This document shows positions 32,736 to 46,200 of a stretch of 64,000 nt of DNA, piece by piece; the stretch's first letter is position 1; each line of letters begins with the position of its first letter. The notes beneath the pieces were generated by a model, which saw only the letters and a program-made list of their open reading frames with translations, made no database searches and had not been told where the DNA came from. Made by a program: the position numbers and the translations under genes. Origin of the DNA: Physcomitrium patens (Eukaryota; Streptophyta; Bryopsida; Funariales; Funariaceae); assembly GCF_000002425.4 (NCBI RefSeq), contig NC_037255.1, positions 3,272,735 to 3,336,734 on the forward strand, given 5' to 3'.

Positions 32736-35503
32736 AAGAGAGCCATGTGTGCAGGAGAACTTATCCTTGTGCAGAACTTCGCTCGAGAAAACCAAAGTTG
32801 AATGCTTCATGGCGCTTGATCTCTATTGAATGTCGTCGTCAGAAGGGTGATCCTACTTTTTGTAGGGAAAATGGCAGTTAATGCGTCTTGTCTGGTCATG
32901 AGGAATTTGAAGCTTCCAGTCACTTTTCATTTTATTACAGAAATGAAGAGAAATAAATTTTGTGGTGGAATCAGTGCTCAGAGGTGTCATTTGAGCCCTT
33001 GATTCTGTCACCTACGTTGCGCTTTTTGAATGGAAGTTTAATTGATGTTCGAATGGATTATGTCTTTTTCACTCAATTGATGCGAATTTTTAGACAGCAT
33101 GTTGTTGAAAGATTTTGATCTTAGGAAGGATTTCAATTTGCATGGAGCTGCAATTTGCATGTTGAGAACATTGTTGTAATACAAAACACTGTTATAATGT
33201 AATGAGTTTTATATTATTACTATTACACTATTTTGTATAATTCATTATGATAGTGTAATAAAGATTCAGAGTTAATGTTTGGTTAACTAAAAAATTTTAC
33301 TTGTTATCATTTAGTGTATTACAAGATACAATTTTTTTTAACACCATTGACTAGCTTTGTTTAGATTATGTGCAAAACTTTACTCATATCCAAATTTTTA
33401 ATAAACACCATCTTACTCTAAAAAAAAATCACACAAACTAATGTCATCATATTATTATTCATTATTCAAAATAGTTTAGTATGTAATGATTTATGAGAAA
33501 GTATTAATAGAAATCCCTTGATATAAGGTGCATAATATTCATCTCTACTTAATAGAATTTATACTTATATTGACTGTAAGAAACCTTAAACAAATTTGAA
33601 GATGTATTTGTGACTTAGAAAGACAATGTAACACTGAAAGAGAATATTTGTTTTAAAAATTATTTCTTAAGTTCCAAATTTTTGTAACCATTAGAGAATC
33701 TATAGTCACTATAGATGTAATTTTTGGAAAGCAACACATTCAACAACTATTTTCTTTAAGATTTTTTAAAATTTTCTTATGTTGAATCCTTCTAAATTTA
33801 AATTCTATTGATAAAATATTATTTACTTAATCATCAAACACTAACTTAATTACAACTTTACTTATTTAAAACATATACTTAAGGCTTATACACAATAACT
33901 TAAATTTGTTTCAGAGTTATCTTTTTTATATTTTTCCATAAGCTAATGAATTTTTAAGGATTTTTTGTGGTATAATGCAATTTTTTTTTAAGACATAGTG
34001 TCTTCACTTACTTTCAATGTCTATACTGCTTTTGATATAAACTTTGTTTTAACATAAGACTGAGACATCTTTTACTTTTCACATTTAATACATACAAGAA
34101 TCAAAACTTAATGTCAAAATAAAACAAGTGTATGTAACTTGCAAATGATTCTAATATTACAACAATTCACCTCCACCAAACAAAACTTGGTATTTTGATC
34201 ACTGTACTTTTCCTTGAAATCCTTACATCTTTCAACATTATTCATAATCTCTTTAATATTTTTCAAGTCTTTTGGCGATAATTCCATAAGTATTTTTTCA
34301 TGGTATATCTGCTTCTTCAACAATAATGTTTCTTACATTTTTATTTTTCTATTGAGTATCTAATGCTTGTGCAGTTCCTCCGTTCGGTACTTTAAGTATT
34401 ATCTTAAAATCTCTAAGGACAAACACATCAATTGCTTCAGTAAAACCATATTATAACTTTCAGAAGATAGTTCCAACAAACCAACGACTACTCGGTTTCA
34501 AATCCTACATCCATTCCTTACTCTGTGCGACAAGTCTTCCCGTTCGTCTCAACTCAAACAAACTAAAAAATAAAAAATAAAAAATATCCTGCAATCTACT
34601 GAAGTCTGCCATTGACGGTGATCTACAGCTAACGACAACATGGCAGGATCTTGTTTGTTCCACTGTACGCATTTGTTGTGGACTAATCCCGCTCCATGAA
34701 ATGAAAAAGGAAATGCATTGAAAAGCAGCGACAAGATTCGGTGAGAAGCACTATCTAAGATCCGGAGGTCAAAACACAACCAACAACAGAAAGGTGGACT
34801 TTTTCTGGGCACCTCTCTGATTGCGAAGTCAGCTGAATGCCAATGAAGTGTAATATTACAACGTTATTTTTCCTGCAAGGGTTCAGGAAACCCTCAGGCT
34901 GCGAAGTCACACGGGCAGTGACCCAAGTGCCTGAATGAATTGTTCGGAATCTGTCTGTATCTATCTGTCTATTTACACTGCTCGAGTCTGAAGTCCTAGA
35001 CCTTTTATGGATGCATTCTTTGCTTTCTGAACCTCACCGACAATTGTTTACGACAAATGATCTGCTCAGCTGCATGTCATCTACAGTGCACTCACATAAT
35101 ACAAGAGAGTCCGATGCTGTCAGTTGGAGAAGAGATGAGTTCAGTCCTTGAGCTAGATATGGTAGCGGCCTTTCCTTCCCTCGAACGACTTCAGGATGAT
35201 TCCACTTGCACACAAATCAGAAGATATCCTAGAGCTCAAGTTCGTAGGCTACCCAGCGAGCAAGAACAGATATGCCTGCAGCGGCCTGCATTGGTGTTGC
35301 AATGATAATTGCGAAGGAAGAGGAGGTTTCATGCTTCTGTGTTTTGCTCTCAAGTCACTGGTCCCAATCTGGATTACGAAACAAAACACCACAAACGTGT
35401 GAGCAACCGATGAAAGAAGACGCTGACACAAGTGAACCCAAGCAAGGGTTAATGAATTCATCATAGGTTTATCTTATGTTTCGTTGGTGGGCATGATTTG
35501 AGT
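32736..35503. other. Intergenic DNA, AT-rich, with a small inverted-repeat element
   Basis: No protein-coding gene is recognised. The stretch 33.1-34.4 kb is AT-rich. At 33174-33325 a pair of inverted ends (ttgtaatacaaaacact and its imperfect complement) suggests a MITE-like element. The part from 34.5 to 35.5 kb is less AT-rich and leads into the 3' end of the PP2C gene. Confidence 0.5.
33174..33325. repeat. Possible MITE-like element
   Basis: About 150 bases begin ttgtaatacaaaacactgtt and end with a sequence whose complement is cttgtaatacactaaatgat. The inner part is AT-rich and non-coding. Clear target duplications were not found, so the assignment is tentative. Confidence 0.35.
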
Positions 35504-36842
35504 TCACCTTTCAGACAGTTTTGCAGAACCCTCCTCGAAGAGCTCTTCCATGGGGGCAGCAACAGTGCTACACTTCTTGTTCCGTGTGCGCCGCAAGAAC
35601 TTCATCACCATCATTTGCTTTCGGACTGCTGGAGCGAAGGAGCGAGAAGCTCGGCCTGGAGGAACTATGTCTACCACCAGACAGGTTGTATCATCACGTA
35701 AACCCTGCACCTTGACTGCCTCCTTGACGATATTCTTCGCAGCAACCTCCGGTTGCTTCTCACCACGACAGACCTTGGCAGCCTTCTCTGAGGTCAGGGC
35801 GTCCCAGACTCCGTCCGAGGCGATGATAAGCCTGCCTCCTCCAGGTGAAAGCTTGATTTGCTTCACATGGGGCACAGGGACGATGTATTCGCCCGCATCG
35901 AGGTCTCCAATTGTTCTCGACAGGCACAGACCGCCCGGCCAAGATCTCAATGGCCCAATCTCGCAATCATAAGGGTGGAGCCTGGCCACCTGGCCTCCAC
36001 TTGCAACAACGCGCTCCCGCTCTTCCTCATTGGTGTCGAATCTGTGATCGATCGTTAGGGCTGTCGCAACTCCTTGTGCATCGAGCACGCATCGGGAGTC
36101 ACCAACACAGGCGCAAGTTACAGTAAATCCGTCCACAATCACTAGGGTTGCTGTTGTCCCTGAAAAGATCCCTGAAAGCACAATTACATCAAGTACGTAG
36201 TTCAGTCAACTCCTGTTCTCGGAGGCGATCGCTTGCACAAACAGTTTAGCAAGGTAACAACGCCGAAGGTACCTCTTAGGGTACCATATGGGGTACCTTT
36301 AGATCGCCAGTCCTTATCGGTCTTCACAAACCCTGCAACCATTGCGCGAGGCAGAGCCGCCAACCATTCTTCCCCATTCAGGCCGGATGGGACTGCACTG
36401 ACGACATTGTTCAGCAGGTTATCCTTCGTAAATATCGCAGCAGCGGATCCATTGTGGCCGTCCAAAATCTGCTCGAACAAAAATCCCATGTTTATTTCAG
36501 TGCAAATGCGACCCGAATTACAGGTCATTAAATTCACTTAGGATTGTAAACATCGAGGGTACTATGTGAGAGGAGCTTCACACTTACCGCAAAGGCATCG
36601 TAGGTTGAGGACCCGTCCCCGGGGATCCTTTGGCAATTCGTCTTGACGATGACGAAGTCTTCTTCTTTTTTCGCTTGAAGAGCTTGGCCATAAGAGACGG
36701 ACGGTTTGATGTCTTTGATTGCGGGTTGGATGCCTGTGTTGAACAGCGAAGACAAGGCGACCAAGTGCTGGGCACGTCTACCTGCAATAAGGCGACTCTG
36801 GATATAGCCCATGGTGTTTTGAAGTGGTTCAAAAATCGACAT
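35504..36842 (-). CDS. Protein phosphatase 2C (plant, 3 coding exons)
   Basis: Coding exons on the minus strand are 36842-36588, 36468-36297 and 36171-35504, together 1095 bases or 364 residues. The protein has the PP2C metal-site motif AFAILDGHNG (Asp about 88), then SGTTAT, VGDSRC, a GGLCLSRTIGD segment, ASDGVWD and DDTTCLVVDI, so all core motifs are intact. It removes phosphate from Ser/Thr in a Mn/Mg-dependent way. Overall it resembles the Arabidopsis At1g68410/At1g47380 type, which shares the conserved N-terminal SYGQALQAKKEEDF-like stretch, the GLNGEEWLAALPRAMV-like segment and VPVPHVKQIKLS. The start at 36842 is the first in-frame ATG. One at 36812 (MGYIQSRL) is also possible. The C terminus is basic. 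Localisation is not evident. Confidence 0.93.
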
Positions 36843-39800
36843 AACTTGAATGATCAACTGCTATCTAAGAGCGCACAATTCTGTCTCTCGGCAAAGCCCT
36901 CTGTGCTGACACAATTCCCTGATAGAATTCGAACACATCCTGAAATTCAGAGACTCGAATGTCAGTCCCAACTTCTAAATGTCAAAGATGTTATTCCTAC
37001 GTGCATGCTAGGTGTGTAAATCCCAGTTTCATGTGTCAGAGACAGTAGTGTTTCCCAAATTGATTCCCGTCCTCAACTCTCTATTGATTATCTGATTAGC
37101 GTACGATCCCAGCACCCAAAATCCCCCTATCATCTTTTAACACCATCGCCCCATGCGGAATTAGTGTAGTGTTCAGCTTCTAGTTAATTAAACTAACCCC
37201 CTGAACTCTCCAAAAACCGAGGATGTACTCTTAAAAAATACACATACACGAAGAAGAAGAGGAAGACGAAAAAAGTGTGGAACCTAAAATGTGCTGCAAT
37301 CCTTCTCACAGAACTGATAAGAGAAAGAGTAGCGTGCCGAGAGAGGAAAGTAAGCGAGACAATAAATTCCTGGACAACCAGGCTAGGTGTGACAAAAGTG
37401 AGGAATTAAGCCAATGGTCATCTGCGAGTTAAGAATCCCCACTTAAACAACAGAGGCACTACAGCACTGACCGGCCAAGCCGCGAACACAGTTGAAGGCA
37501 AAGAACAGCAAGAAGTTTAGTTAGCATATTCTCTACCGGAATTTACGGAATACAGCGATGTCTGTACACATTGTTAACTAAGTCCTACAAGAAAGAATCC
37601 CAATAACTTCCCCGCAAATGGGTACTCTTAAAATCTGTGAACAAATGCGTCACACGAAGGATCTAAAGCCGAACTCGGACCCGGACTCGAACGCTGCGAA
37701 ACACGATCCATCTGCCCAATAATGCCCGAAACGTCACGAGAGTCATGAAGTTAATTCTGTGCGCCGAACATAGATATGTTGAAGGAAAGACAGGACACCA
37801 AGAGTTCAAATTGTTGCGACCACACTACCTGGTGAGGCGCCGACAAACGCGCGAACGCTGAGCTGCATCAATGATGTGAAACAACAGCAGTGCTTCAACG
37901 TCTTCCTCATTTGCTACGACAGGAAGCTCTTCCTTACCCTCAACCCACCCCCCTCTTGGCCTCACAAGCGGTCGAATCCCGCTCTCGCCTACGAACCACA
38001 ATCACCGCGTCCACGCCATTGCAGTCAAGAATCAAATCCCTCACACGTACCCACGCCCTTGACCTTGCGCATGCATCAATCAAAGTAACCCTCACGTTAG
38101 CTGCGTCCAGCTTACTCCAAATCCACGCTCCAGCTATCGATGACGACTCACTGCGCCTGGCAAACCTGCTGGCCGGCGACAAGCCTGCTTCCCAAATCTC
38201 TCAATCCCAAAGTGCAGACGAAACGTGCAACTGTGAAGTAAGATTACGTGAACTACGCGCGTCGGTGCCTGGAAGCGGATTTCTGAGACGCTGGTCTGTT
38301 TATGAACTGATCGATTCTGACAAGCCCGTTAGAAACGTGACTTGGTTAGCGATGCATAGGGTCAGCCACATCCTTTAGATCGCTTTTGGGTGTTGGCATT
38401 GGGGCAGCGGCGGAAACGACGGCCTCGGTAGAAAGGACGTATTCTCCAGGCGCAAGGGAATTTTTTTCAGATGCCGATGCTCGCCCCAGCCCGCAGAGGA
38501 TTTTTCTTTTCCGAATCATTTCTGTATAAGAATTTTATATTACAGTTATCAGTGGTACACAAAATATAAAGTTTGTTTTCTCTCGCTCTGGGTCGGGCCA
38601 CTAGAAACACAAAAAGCAAACCCATGCAGGTACTGTTTCCATCATTTGCATTAGCTTTCCATCATCGTCCCTCGAACTTTGCACAAGCCAAGCCTAAGAC
38701 CAATTGAATGGACTTTGACAAAAAAATCTTTCGAAGCACCAAAGCATTTTAAACAACTCGACTGCTGCGTTTTATTACTTACTTTCTTTTCCGTCTTTTA
38801 TTCTGGTCCCCAAAATGAAGCTCCTCTCGTATGGAAACCAATCGCTAAATTACACGTCGAAAAACTTTCTGGGTTTACTTCCGATTTTCACGCAACAGGA
38901 TTTGTAGATGATCTTAGAAATAGGCAATAGTTATTTTATATTTATACTGTATCCGACTAAGCATAGAAATTTGCAGGACTGAGGGCATGATGTGCTGCAG
39001 CAAGTTGCATCCCGCATTCGACGCCCTCAAAACTGGGATAAAGTAGTTACTGGGCCGGATTTAGGATTTAATTTTGGAGCGCGTAGGATCTAGAAAAAAA
39101 ACATTTCTGTCTCAGTGCTCCCCAATGAGCATTGTACGTCGCTTCCTCTGCATCGTCAGACGCTACTCCAATTCGACATGTTGGCCACTCTGGCAACAAG
39201 TCGGTCCTCCCTCATCGGATTGGAAAATGGAAATCAACGCCTGCTAGCTTCTGAGCTACTCACTTCCGGCAGTGAGAGCCGGGTGCGGATGGGGACGAAA
39301 TCTTCCACAAGCATAACCCCCCATCTCGAGTTTCAGCATCTAAGCCAGGTCGGCGCCAACTGCGAACACCAGCCATCTGTCCATCTGTCGTGTTGTCTTT
39401 TCAACTGTGATAAGTCCCTCAATTGTAGAGTTGTTGGTGCAACATGTCACCTCCCTCATCTCTACAAACTCGACTGGTCAGAATTTACACTTTTTTCCCA
39501 TTCTGGAACTAGGGAATCATCCGTACGTCATCCCTGTTGAAAACCCAAATTGTAACGCTTCGTAATAGAATCCATCTAAAACTATTTGTAGAATTCTAGG
39601 GCTTGAAAGTTTGGTCGATGCCAGTCACGTACTGGTACCGTGTGTTTAGAATCTCGGAAAATTTGGGGAGGAAAATTGCCTGTCTGCTGAAGATTTTTCG
39701 TGCATTACAGACGAGTGATGATACAGGAATTAGGGTCATTCTCCGCACCGAGAGGGGCTCCCGATGGGCTGCGCACCATGTTCCACGAGCTCTCTTGGCC

Positions 39801-42370
39801 CACAATTCGACAGCCCAGCATCTCATAATTTTTGCCCTAATCCGTCTCCCGTTGCAACCAACTTATGGAATCAACTCCACCAACTTAACGCCTACGAGCA
39901 CGAGCGATTGGCCCCTGAGCTGGAGACACCAGTAGAATGCTGGCGCGTTTCATATTAATCCCCACAGTGAGCAGGACGCGCCTCATCATCCTCTTCTGTT
40001 GCTCGCTCATCCTAACTCGGCATTCACAGCAATCGTAGCTGGCACCATCCAGGTGACCTAATCACGGAAAGTTTTTAGATTCCGCTGACTTCTGCTGGTC
40101 GTTTACTATTGGAATGAAGATATCCGTTTCAGAGGCCAATAATATGGTAGCGCTTCCCCAAATTTGGGTCGTGATTAGACGCTTTGCACACCAGCTTAGA
40201 CTCATCGTTAATGAACACCTGCTAAGCGAGGATGCGCCATGTGCTGGTTGCGTGTGAGCTTAAGTGGGTGCCGGTATATCAATTGCCGGGCATGCGACGG
40301 GTATGCGGCTAGGGTATCGCAGCTTTGGGCAACAAAGACCGGCGACGATGCCCCTCGTTCTTTTCTGCCTTTCCAATTCGCATCTCCTCCAAATGGGATT
40401 ACATGAAGAGAAGAGAGGACATACGATACAAATTGTTGTCTACTATTACACTTTTGGCTCTGCTTTTCGCAAGGTTGAACTCACCTGCTCTATTATATGT
40501 GATGTTTGTCTTGTTCAGTGCAGCGTAAAGCTCTGCTTTCCCAGGTCAGTGCGTGATGCACACTTGGCCCACTTTCGAGTGTGGCCTACTTGGCAACTTG
40601 TCGTGGTCTGTGGCGACCCAATGGGTTCCGCAGTGGCTTTCGGCAAGATTAGGGTTCGCAATTTCTGTGCATGCGAAGCACAAAAAGCGTAGAAAGAGTT
40701 CTTATCTTTTACGTATACCTCTTCTAAAGAAAAAAAGAATGGAAACAACTCATTGGGATTTTGTTTCGCAAGATTTGAATCACAAAGATCAGTTGTTCAT
40801 TGATTTGAGGAAAGAGAAAACTACGGCCATCTAGTTATTCGCTTGAGTGGGTAGACTCTTGACTCTAGGAGGATTGGTCGGTTGCAAAACTAATTCGCTT
40901 GCAAAGAAGTTCATGTTCCTTGATCCTTGTGTCTGATTCGGAGGGCGTTGTCGCATGAGGTATGCTTGCGTTCTTCAATTCAAATTCCAGTATTTTGTTG
41001 GGAATTTCTTTGGGTTGTGCCATTCAAAGATTACATTCAAATCTGGTTTAAACATGGCCTTCAGTTACGCTCCTGTGTTGATTAGGGTTTTAAATTTCAT
41101 TCAACAGAATCCGCCATGTTGCCTTCACTTCGAAAAGAATCTGTCTGGGTCATGCATGTTTTGTGTTCACAATAACAGACTACTTTAGTGAGCTAGAACG
41201 GCAGTGGAAAATACATGAATGTATAGCGGTAGAAATGGGTAAGAAGTAACGTCGATCTTACGAATCATGATCTTTTCGCGCTCTTCCGATGAGTTGGTTG
41301 CCTTGTTCGTACCCCCAGATTTTATCACAACATATGTTGTTCTTCCGAGAGCATATCTACTCGTCATCAAATTCTCCATTCAACACAACAATTCAGGCTC
41401 TACAAGGGACATTTGCTACACAGGTGAACACCATTTATTGTTGAATCATGGATTGCACCTTCTCATATAGACTTAGTTGACACAACTAGGCTGTGCGCAC
41501 AAAATCAGCCAATAGACCAGCTCTTGCGGTTGAGTGAATGAGCCTTTTTCTAACGGAGAACAGAATTTGTTTTTTTTATGAGCCTTCTTTTGTCGCTTGG
41601 ATCGGTCCTCAGAGCACTACATCAAAGCTATGCACATTCTTTCCAGACAAAAATCCTTAAAATGTACACACACAGGACGGAGAACTCTGCCCATCACCAT
41701 AAGTGATACGTAAATACTTGGCTGAGACAAGTGCATGGTAGGATTGGCCGAAATCGGCGACCATTGGTTTAAAGATCATCGGTGCAGATGAAGTTATTTT
41801 GAATGAGGTTGCACACCCAGTGTGACATTAATTTTAATAGATGCTCAAATCATGTATCTATTTGCCTACGTGAGTAAGTGATGTAGGGAGTTACTTTCAA
41901 ACGGAACTTCTCCTATAAAACAACTGGTTCCATCAAATATTCTGATGAGCTACGTTCACCAGCCACAGTCATGGCCGGAGCAAGGCGGAACACTTAAGCT
42001 AAGCGGCTTCGCAATTTCACTTTTGCTCCTTAAGTTCGTCACTAAGCAGCCACTTACGTGCGTTCTCTTCCTTTCTGTAATCAAATCGTACAACACTGAC
42101 TGATGCACTCGGTGACTAATTCACTCCAGTACGTCGAAGTACTGAACCCTGCAAAACTGATGCAAAAAACTGGCCAAATCGTGCTGAAGGCATAAAATAT
42201 TTTTGACCGCAATGGGACGTGGTCCATTGGGAAGACGATTTACGAGTCGAAGAGAGTGGTGTTGACTTCTCCGGAGAAGTTTCTGAAACCTGATCGATCT
42301 TTCATGAGCACTGTCTCCGGTGACTGCAGTGCTTGCGCAATCTGTGTAGAAGCACCAAGCTTGAGGAGAA
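36843..42370. other. Intergenic DNA, no confident gene
   Basis: This holds the PP2C promoter side and long non-coding DNA. A GC-richer island at 37.85-38.4 kb has open frames on both strands (for example 37890-38378 plus, 162 codons) without recognisable domains. Similar unsupported frames occur at 39115-39540 and 40264-40692. The last part (42.1-42.37 kb) should include the 3' UTR of the zinc-finger gene. Confidence 0.5.
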
Positions 42371-43207
42371 TTAAACAGCACATGAGCTTTGGCCGAGGCG
42401 GAGCTCAAGGTCCAACTTGTCCTCTTGCTCCCCCATCACTTTATTCAAGCGTAGGGGATTTTTTTCAAAGTTCACATTAGAGCCGGAGTTCCACCATGAT
42501 TTCTCACTTGGATGACACCCACTTGAATGGGACAAAGCTTCACGAACAAAATCTGGCATGCTCTGGAGCAGAGGCTTGGTGCCAAGGTCCGGAATCCTCT
42601 CATACGAGCTGGAGGAGATTGATTTCTCTGAAGGCGAGGAGGGGAAAACGACTGAACCAGAGATCATTCGATTCGCTCCGGGCATGAACGCGTCCACCGA
42701 TTTTGAAGTTAAAAAGTCCGCGGTGTGGGAGGGTGCGGAGAGAGGCAACGGAGCCGACGACGCCGATCGTGGCTTCGAGTAGCATTGGGCCCACGATAGC
42801 TCTGCAACTTCCGCATCGTTACATCCTACCTTCGACGACGCCGACAAGGAGCCACGAAGAGATTGTGAGGAGGCATTGGCAGCATTGCGGAGCTGAGCGA
42901 GCTGGTTCGCGTGCACTCGCTCTCTGCGATGCACATTCATGTGACCACCGAGCGCTTGCGCGGTGCGAAACTCCCTCCCACAGAAACTGCAAGAGTATGA
43001 GCGAGGTGGCCATTGTGCTCCGCTGCAGCAAGTGTCCTCCGCGAACGCGCGCACCTCCCAGGACTCATTGTCCGGGGCATTCATCGCCATTCTCTTGCTC
43101 CACGTGTTGCCCCCGCACACCTGCGCACCAGGCGCAGCCCAGCTCGCCATTGCAGGCCACTCTTGCTGGTGCACCTCCCGCTGATGCATAATGTGGCCAG
43201 TTGCCAT
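42371..43207 (-). CDS. Single-C2H2 zinc finger repressor with EAR motif (SUPERMAN-like)
   Basis: An intronless 278-residue frame begins at the ATG at 43207. One plant-type C2H2 finger lies at residues 73-93 ([20 protein letters not shown] then H), with the QALGGH signature that contacts DNA in this family. A basic stretch follows ([13 protein letters not shown]). The middle is Ser/Pro-rich and likely unstructured. The C terminus carries LDLELRLG, an LxLxL-type EAR motif that recruits TOPLESS co-repressors. Family members such as SUPERMAN, RABBIT EARS and KNUCKLES repress developmental genes in the nucleus. Which subgroup this belongs to cannot be told from a single finger. The frame stays open upstream of the ATG but without another ATG. 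GC content is clearly higher than in the flanks. Confidence 0.9.
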   Translation of the reverse strand: MATGHIMHQREVHQQEWPAMASWAAPGAQVCGGNTWSKRMAMNAPDNESWEVRAFAEDTCCSGAQWPPRSYSCSFCGREFRTAQALGGHMNVHRRERVHANQLAQLRNAANASSQSLRGSLSASSKVGCNDAEVAELSWAQCYSKPRSASSAPLPLSAPSHTADFLTSKSVDAFMPGANRMISGSVVFPSSPSEKSISSSSYERIPDLGTKPLLQSMPDFVREALSHSSGCHPSEKSWWNSGSNVNFEKNPLRLNKVMGEQEDKLDLELRLGQSSCAV

Positions 43208-46200
43208 TGACCACCACACCCAACAGGCACAAATCTCACACACGAGGCTGTCGCACTCGACGCACTCACAATCCCAAACTTAGATTGTTTCTGCCGAGGA
43301 TTAGCAACAATAATAGACGACGATCTCCGAATGTGGGTGCCTTGTGATTTGACTCAAACTGTGGGGATCCCTTCAAGTTCACTCCTCTTTCCCAAAGTTA
43401 TGCATCGGGGCGTCTACTTATCCCCAATGAGATGGCTCTTTATTTGTGCTTCCCTATACGGAAAAGGGATCTAGAGTCGTCGCAAATAACGGGGAAGAAT
43501 TTCGGATCCACGTGTTGATCTCCTGGGAAATGGGAGCTCATTTCGCATGTCCCTCCCGACGGTTCTACAGGCAGATGATAACCAGGAACCCGCCACGAAC
43601 AGACACTCTCTCGCCCCCGTCAATCATTCTCGCTCCAACCGCAACTCCCTGCGCATTGTTCATTCTCCGTGATTCCTTGTCCTCTGGGATCGGGAAGAGG
43701 GGCAGCGACCTGGACATCGACGCACCGCAGGCAACGAGGGCAGTCGGCAGGGTCCCAGGGATCTTGGACGCAAGATATCAGGAGCCTGGCTTGCCGCACC
43801 AGCATCGATCCAACCATCCATTCCCTCCATTCATGTTCAACCAACGAGAAGGCATCTTTATGTTTTTATATGCTATTTTATATAACAGATAAGTGTATCA
43901 ATTCTTCAGAACACTACAGAATTCAACATCATACATTTTTCTTGACTTTATTTCTAAATTTTAAGGAATGAAATTATTGTCAAGATCCTTTGGTAATATG
44001 AAGTTACTCTTGTTCCTTAATTGGGTGTGGTGGTCAATGGGTGTATTAATTTATTTTCAATAATCTGGGTATCTCATGAATATCCTATGAATCTTCTTAC
44101 GCCAGAGTTTTTCGATAGAACTTGGATATGCTCTCACAGAACCTTTAATAACAAAACCATCTTGATTTTGTAACTCTATACAAAAAAAATCAGGTGTTCC
44201 TCATTGCTTCATAGATTTAGGCATGTCTTTGACTATTAGACCCATCAAAGTTCCATCACTGTAGGTGTAAAAAATTTCAACAATTAGAATAAAAATCTAT
44301 TTGGAAAAATATTGGCCTTCAACAAAAACTCTTTTCTCTTCCTCACCGCCTGCTTGATACCATGATAAATGCAATGTACCTTTCAACACTACATTCCACT
44401 AAACAAAATAAATTAATCATTGTTCTTTCCAGAAATTTCTAATTTAATATCCAGATCAAGTGTACCAAATGTACCCATGATATTACACACACAAAAGTCA
44501 CAAAACCTTCAATTCGAAGGGACATGTGAATGAAACCTTAACACGGCCCATTGGGTGAAAGGATTTAACACATAAACCTCAGAAGAATGGAATTTTCTCT
44601 ACTTGTTCTCGAGCTATTGGAGCGGATCCATGCAGGCAAATAAGGGCTGGTGGTTTCCAAGGCATCACTCCATTGAAACGAACAGTATTTCTCAACCATC
44701 ACTCGCTCTACTTATTAGCGATCACTAGCTCAACCCAGTGTTTCCCCTCAATTAAAATTTGAAGTCGCTGGTGTTGCAAACGAGGTGAGATTCGAAGCAG
44801 CTTCGCATCGTTTATTCCGCCACAATGCTCGTGGGCGCTTGTGATCGACAAAAGTTGCCGGGAACAAGCAAATAATAAAATGGTGCCGAAGAGGAGGCGA
44901 GCGCAGCTCGTAAGGCCACAAAACGAGGAAACAATCATGCCCCATGTTCGCAATCTTTCGTTGTGCATCCTTCCACTGTTGCCAACTTTAGAAGCACAAA
45001 CAAACTGTTAAATAAAAAAGAAAACAGAAAAAATTGAGTCTCCCTAGTTTTATCCACCGGTTAAGTTTGAACAGGTGCAGGAACAGCAGTTGGAGGTGGG
45101 TACGTTATTTCCGGTTTAAAACGGTTTGGATCGTTACAGCATAAAAAACTAACAGATGCTTGGATGCAAAATTGGATTGTGGAACTTCTAACTTTGTGAG
45201 TTTACAGTTAGAATCTTCCCCGGGCTACCCCCTCGCTTGTGACTAGTGTTGCCCAATTCTGTGAATAGAGTGGCCAATTATCGAAGCTGGAAGCAGCTGA
45301 TGGCCTTGACGATCCACGATTCCATCCTAAGCCCGGATTTCAATGACTCTTGGTGATTATCTGTGGACCACGTTACTGTAGTGCTGTTGACTGCAAGACT
45401 TAAAGTTCAGTTTTATATGCGTGGCCATTGCAGACATGCTTGGAATCCTTTGGAAGTTAGACTTGACGAAAACGGTTCATTCCACATGTTGACCATGTTT
45501 AGAAAAATATGCAACATTACAATCCAGCTCAAAAACTAATTTAAACATCAGTCTCGATTACGGTGTGCATTTTGCCACCATTTTCAGTTGCGATAATAGT
45601 TTCTGTTACTATTTTTTCAAGCGGTATTAGGCTGCCACTCGGTGATTAGTGAGCAGAAAAACCTGTCAGCTAATTTGCTCTATTTCTTACAAACTTGAAC
45701 TGTGGCTACACTGTTATGGCATTCCGCATGTCCGGATTCCGTGATTAACTCTGGGCAATTCATTCAAAATCCTAGCCACAGTGACCAGCACTGATGTAGC
45801 TTCTGGAGCTGCTTCCTTCGAATGGAATCTATTTCACCAATCGACGCCTGATGCCCACACGATCTTTGACGATTCTACGTGGCTGACGACGTCAACAAAA
45901 GCATAGTTTTCTTATCTTTTGTTCCACTCTATCTGTGCATGATCTGAGATTAAGAGATGATTGACAGAAAAGTACTATTCTGCACCCAGCAAAATATTTG
46001 AAGTTTAATGCTGGAACTTCCTATGAGAGGTATTGTTCTAAACGCGTGTCTATCAGTGACCACAGGCCCTAATAATCACCTCTTGTCTCCATTACATCAT
46101 TCTCAGGCATTATATTATGCCTGCGCGCTCAACACCTTCGGACTAGCTTCCAACGTTCTAAACTATTTTCACAAAAAAAAAGTTCTCTCGCAGGAAAGTT

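Noticed and set aside
34480..34520. Possible tRNA T-arm (ggtttcaaatcc)
   Set aside because: No matching acceptor stem, D-arm or anticodon arm could be placed around it.
35550..36126. Plus-strand frames over the PP2C gene
   Set aside because: They are shadows of the last PP2C exon, whose minus-strand product has all family motifs.
37890..38378. 162-codon plus-strand frame
   Set aside because: No domain, no splice-linked neighbours, and a competing frame on the other strand. The GC-rich island explains the openness.
40264..40692. 142-codon plus-strand frame
   Set aside because: No recognisable family and overlapping frames of similar length on both strands.
42703..43191. 162-codon frame opposite the zinc-finger gene
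   Set aside because: It is antisense to a gene with a clear C2H2 finger and EAR motif, and its own product is low-complexity.
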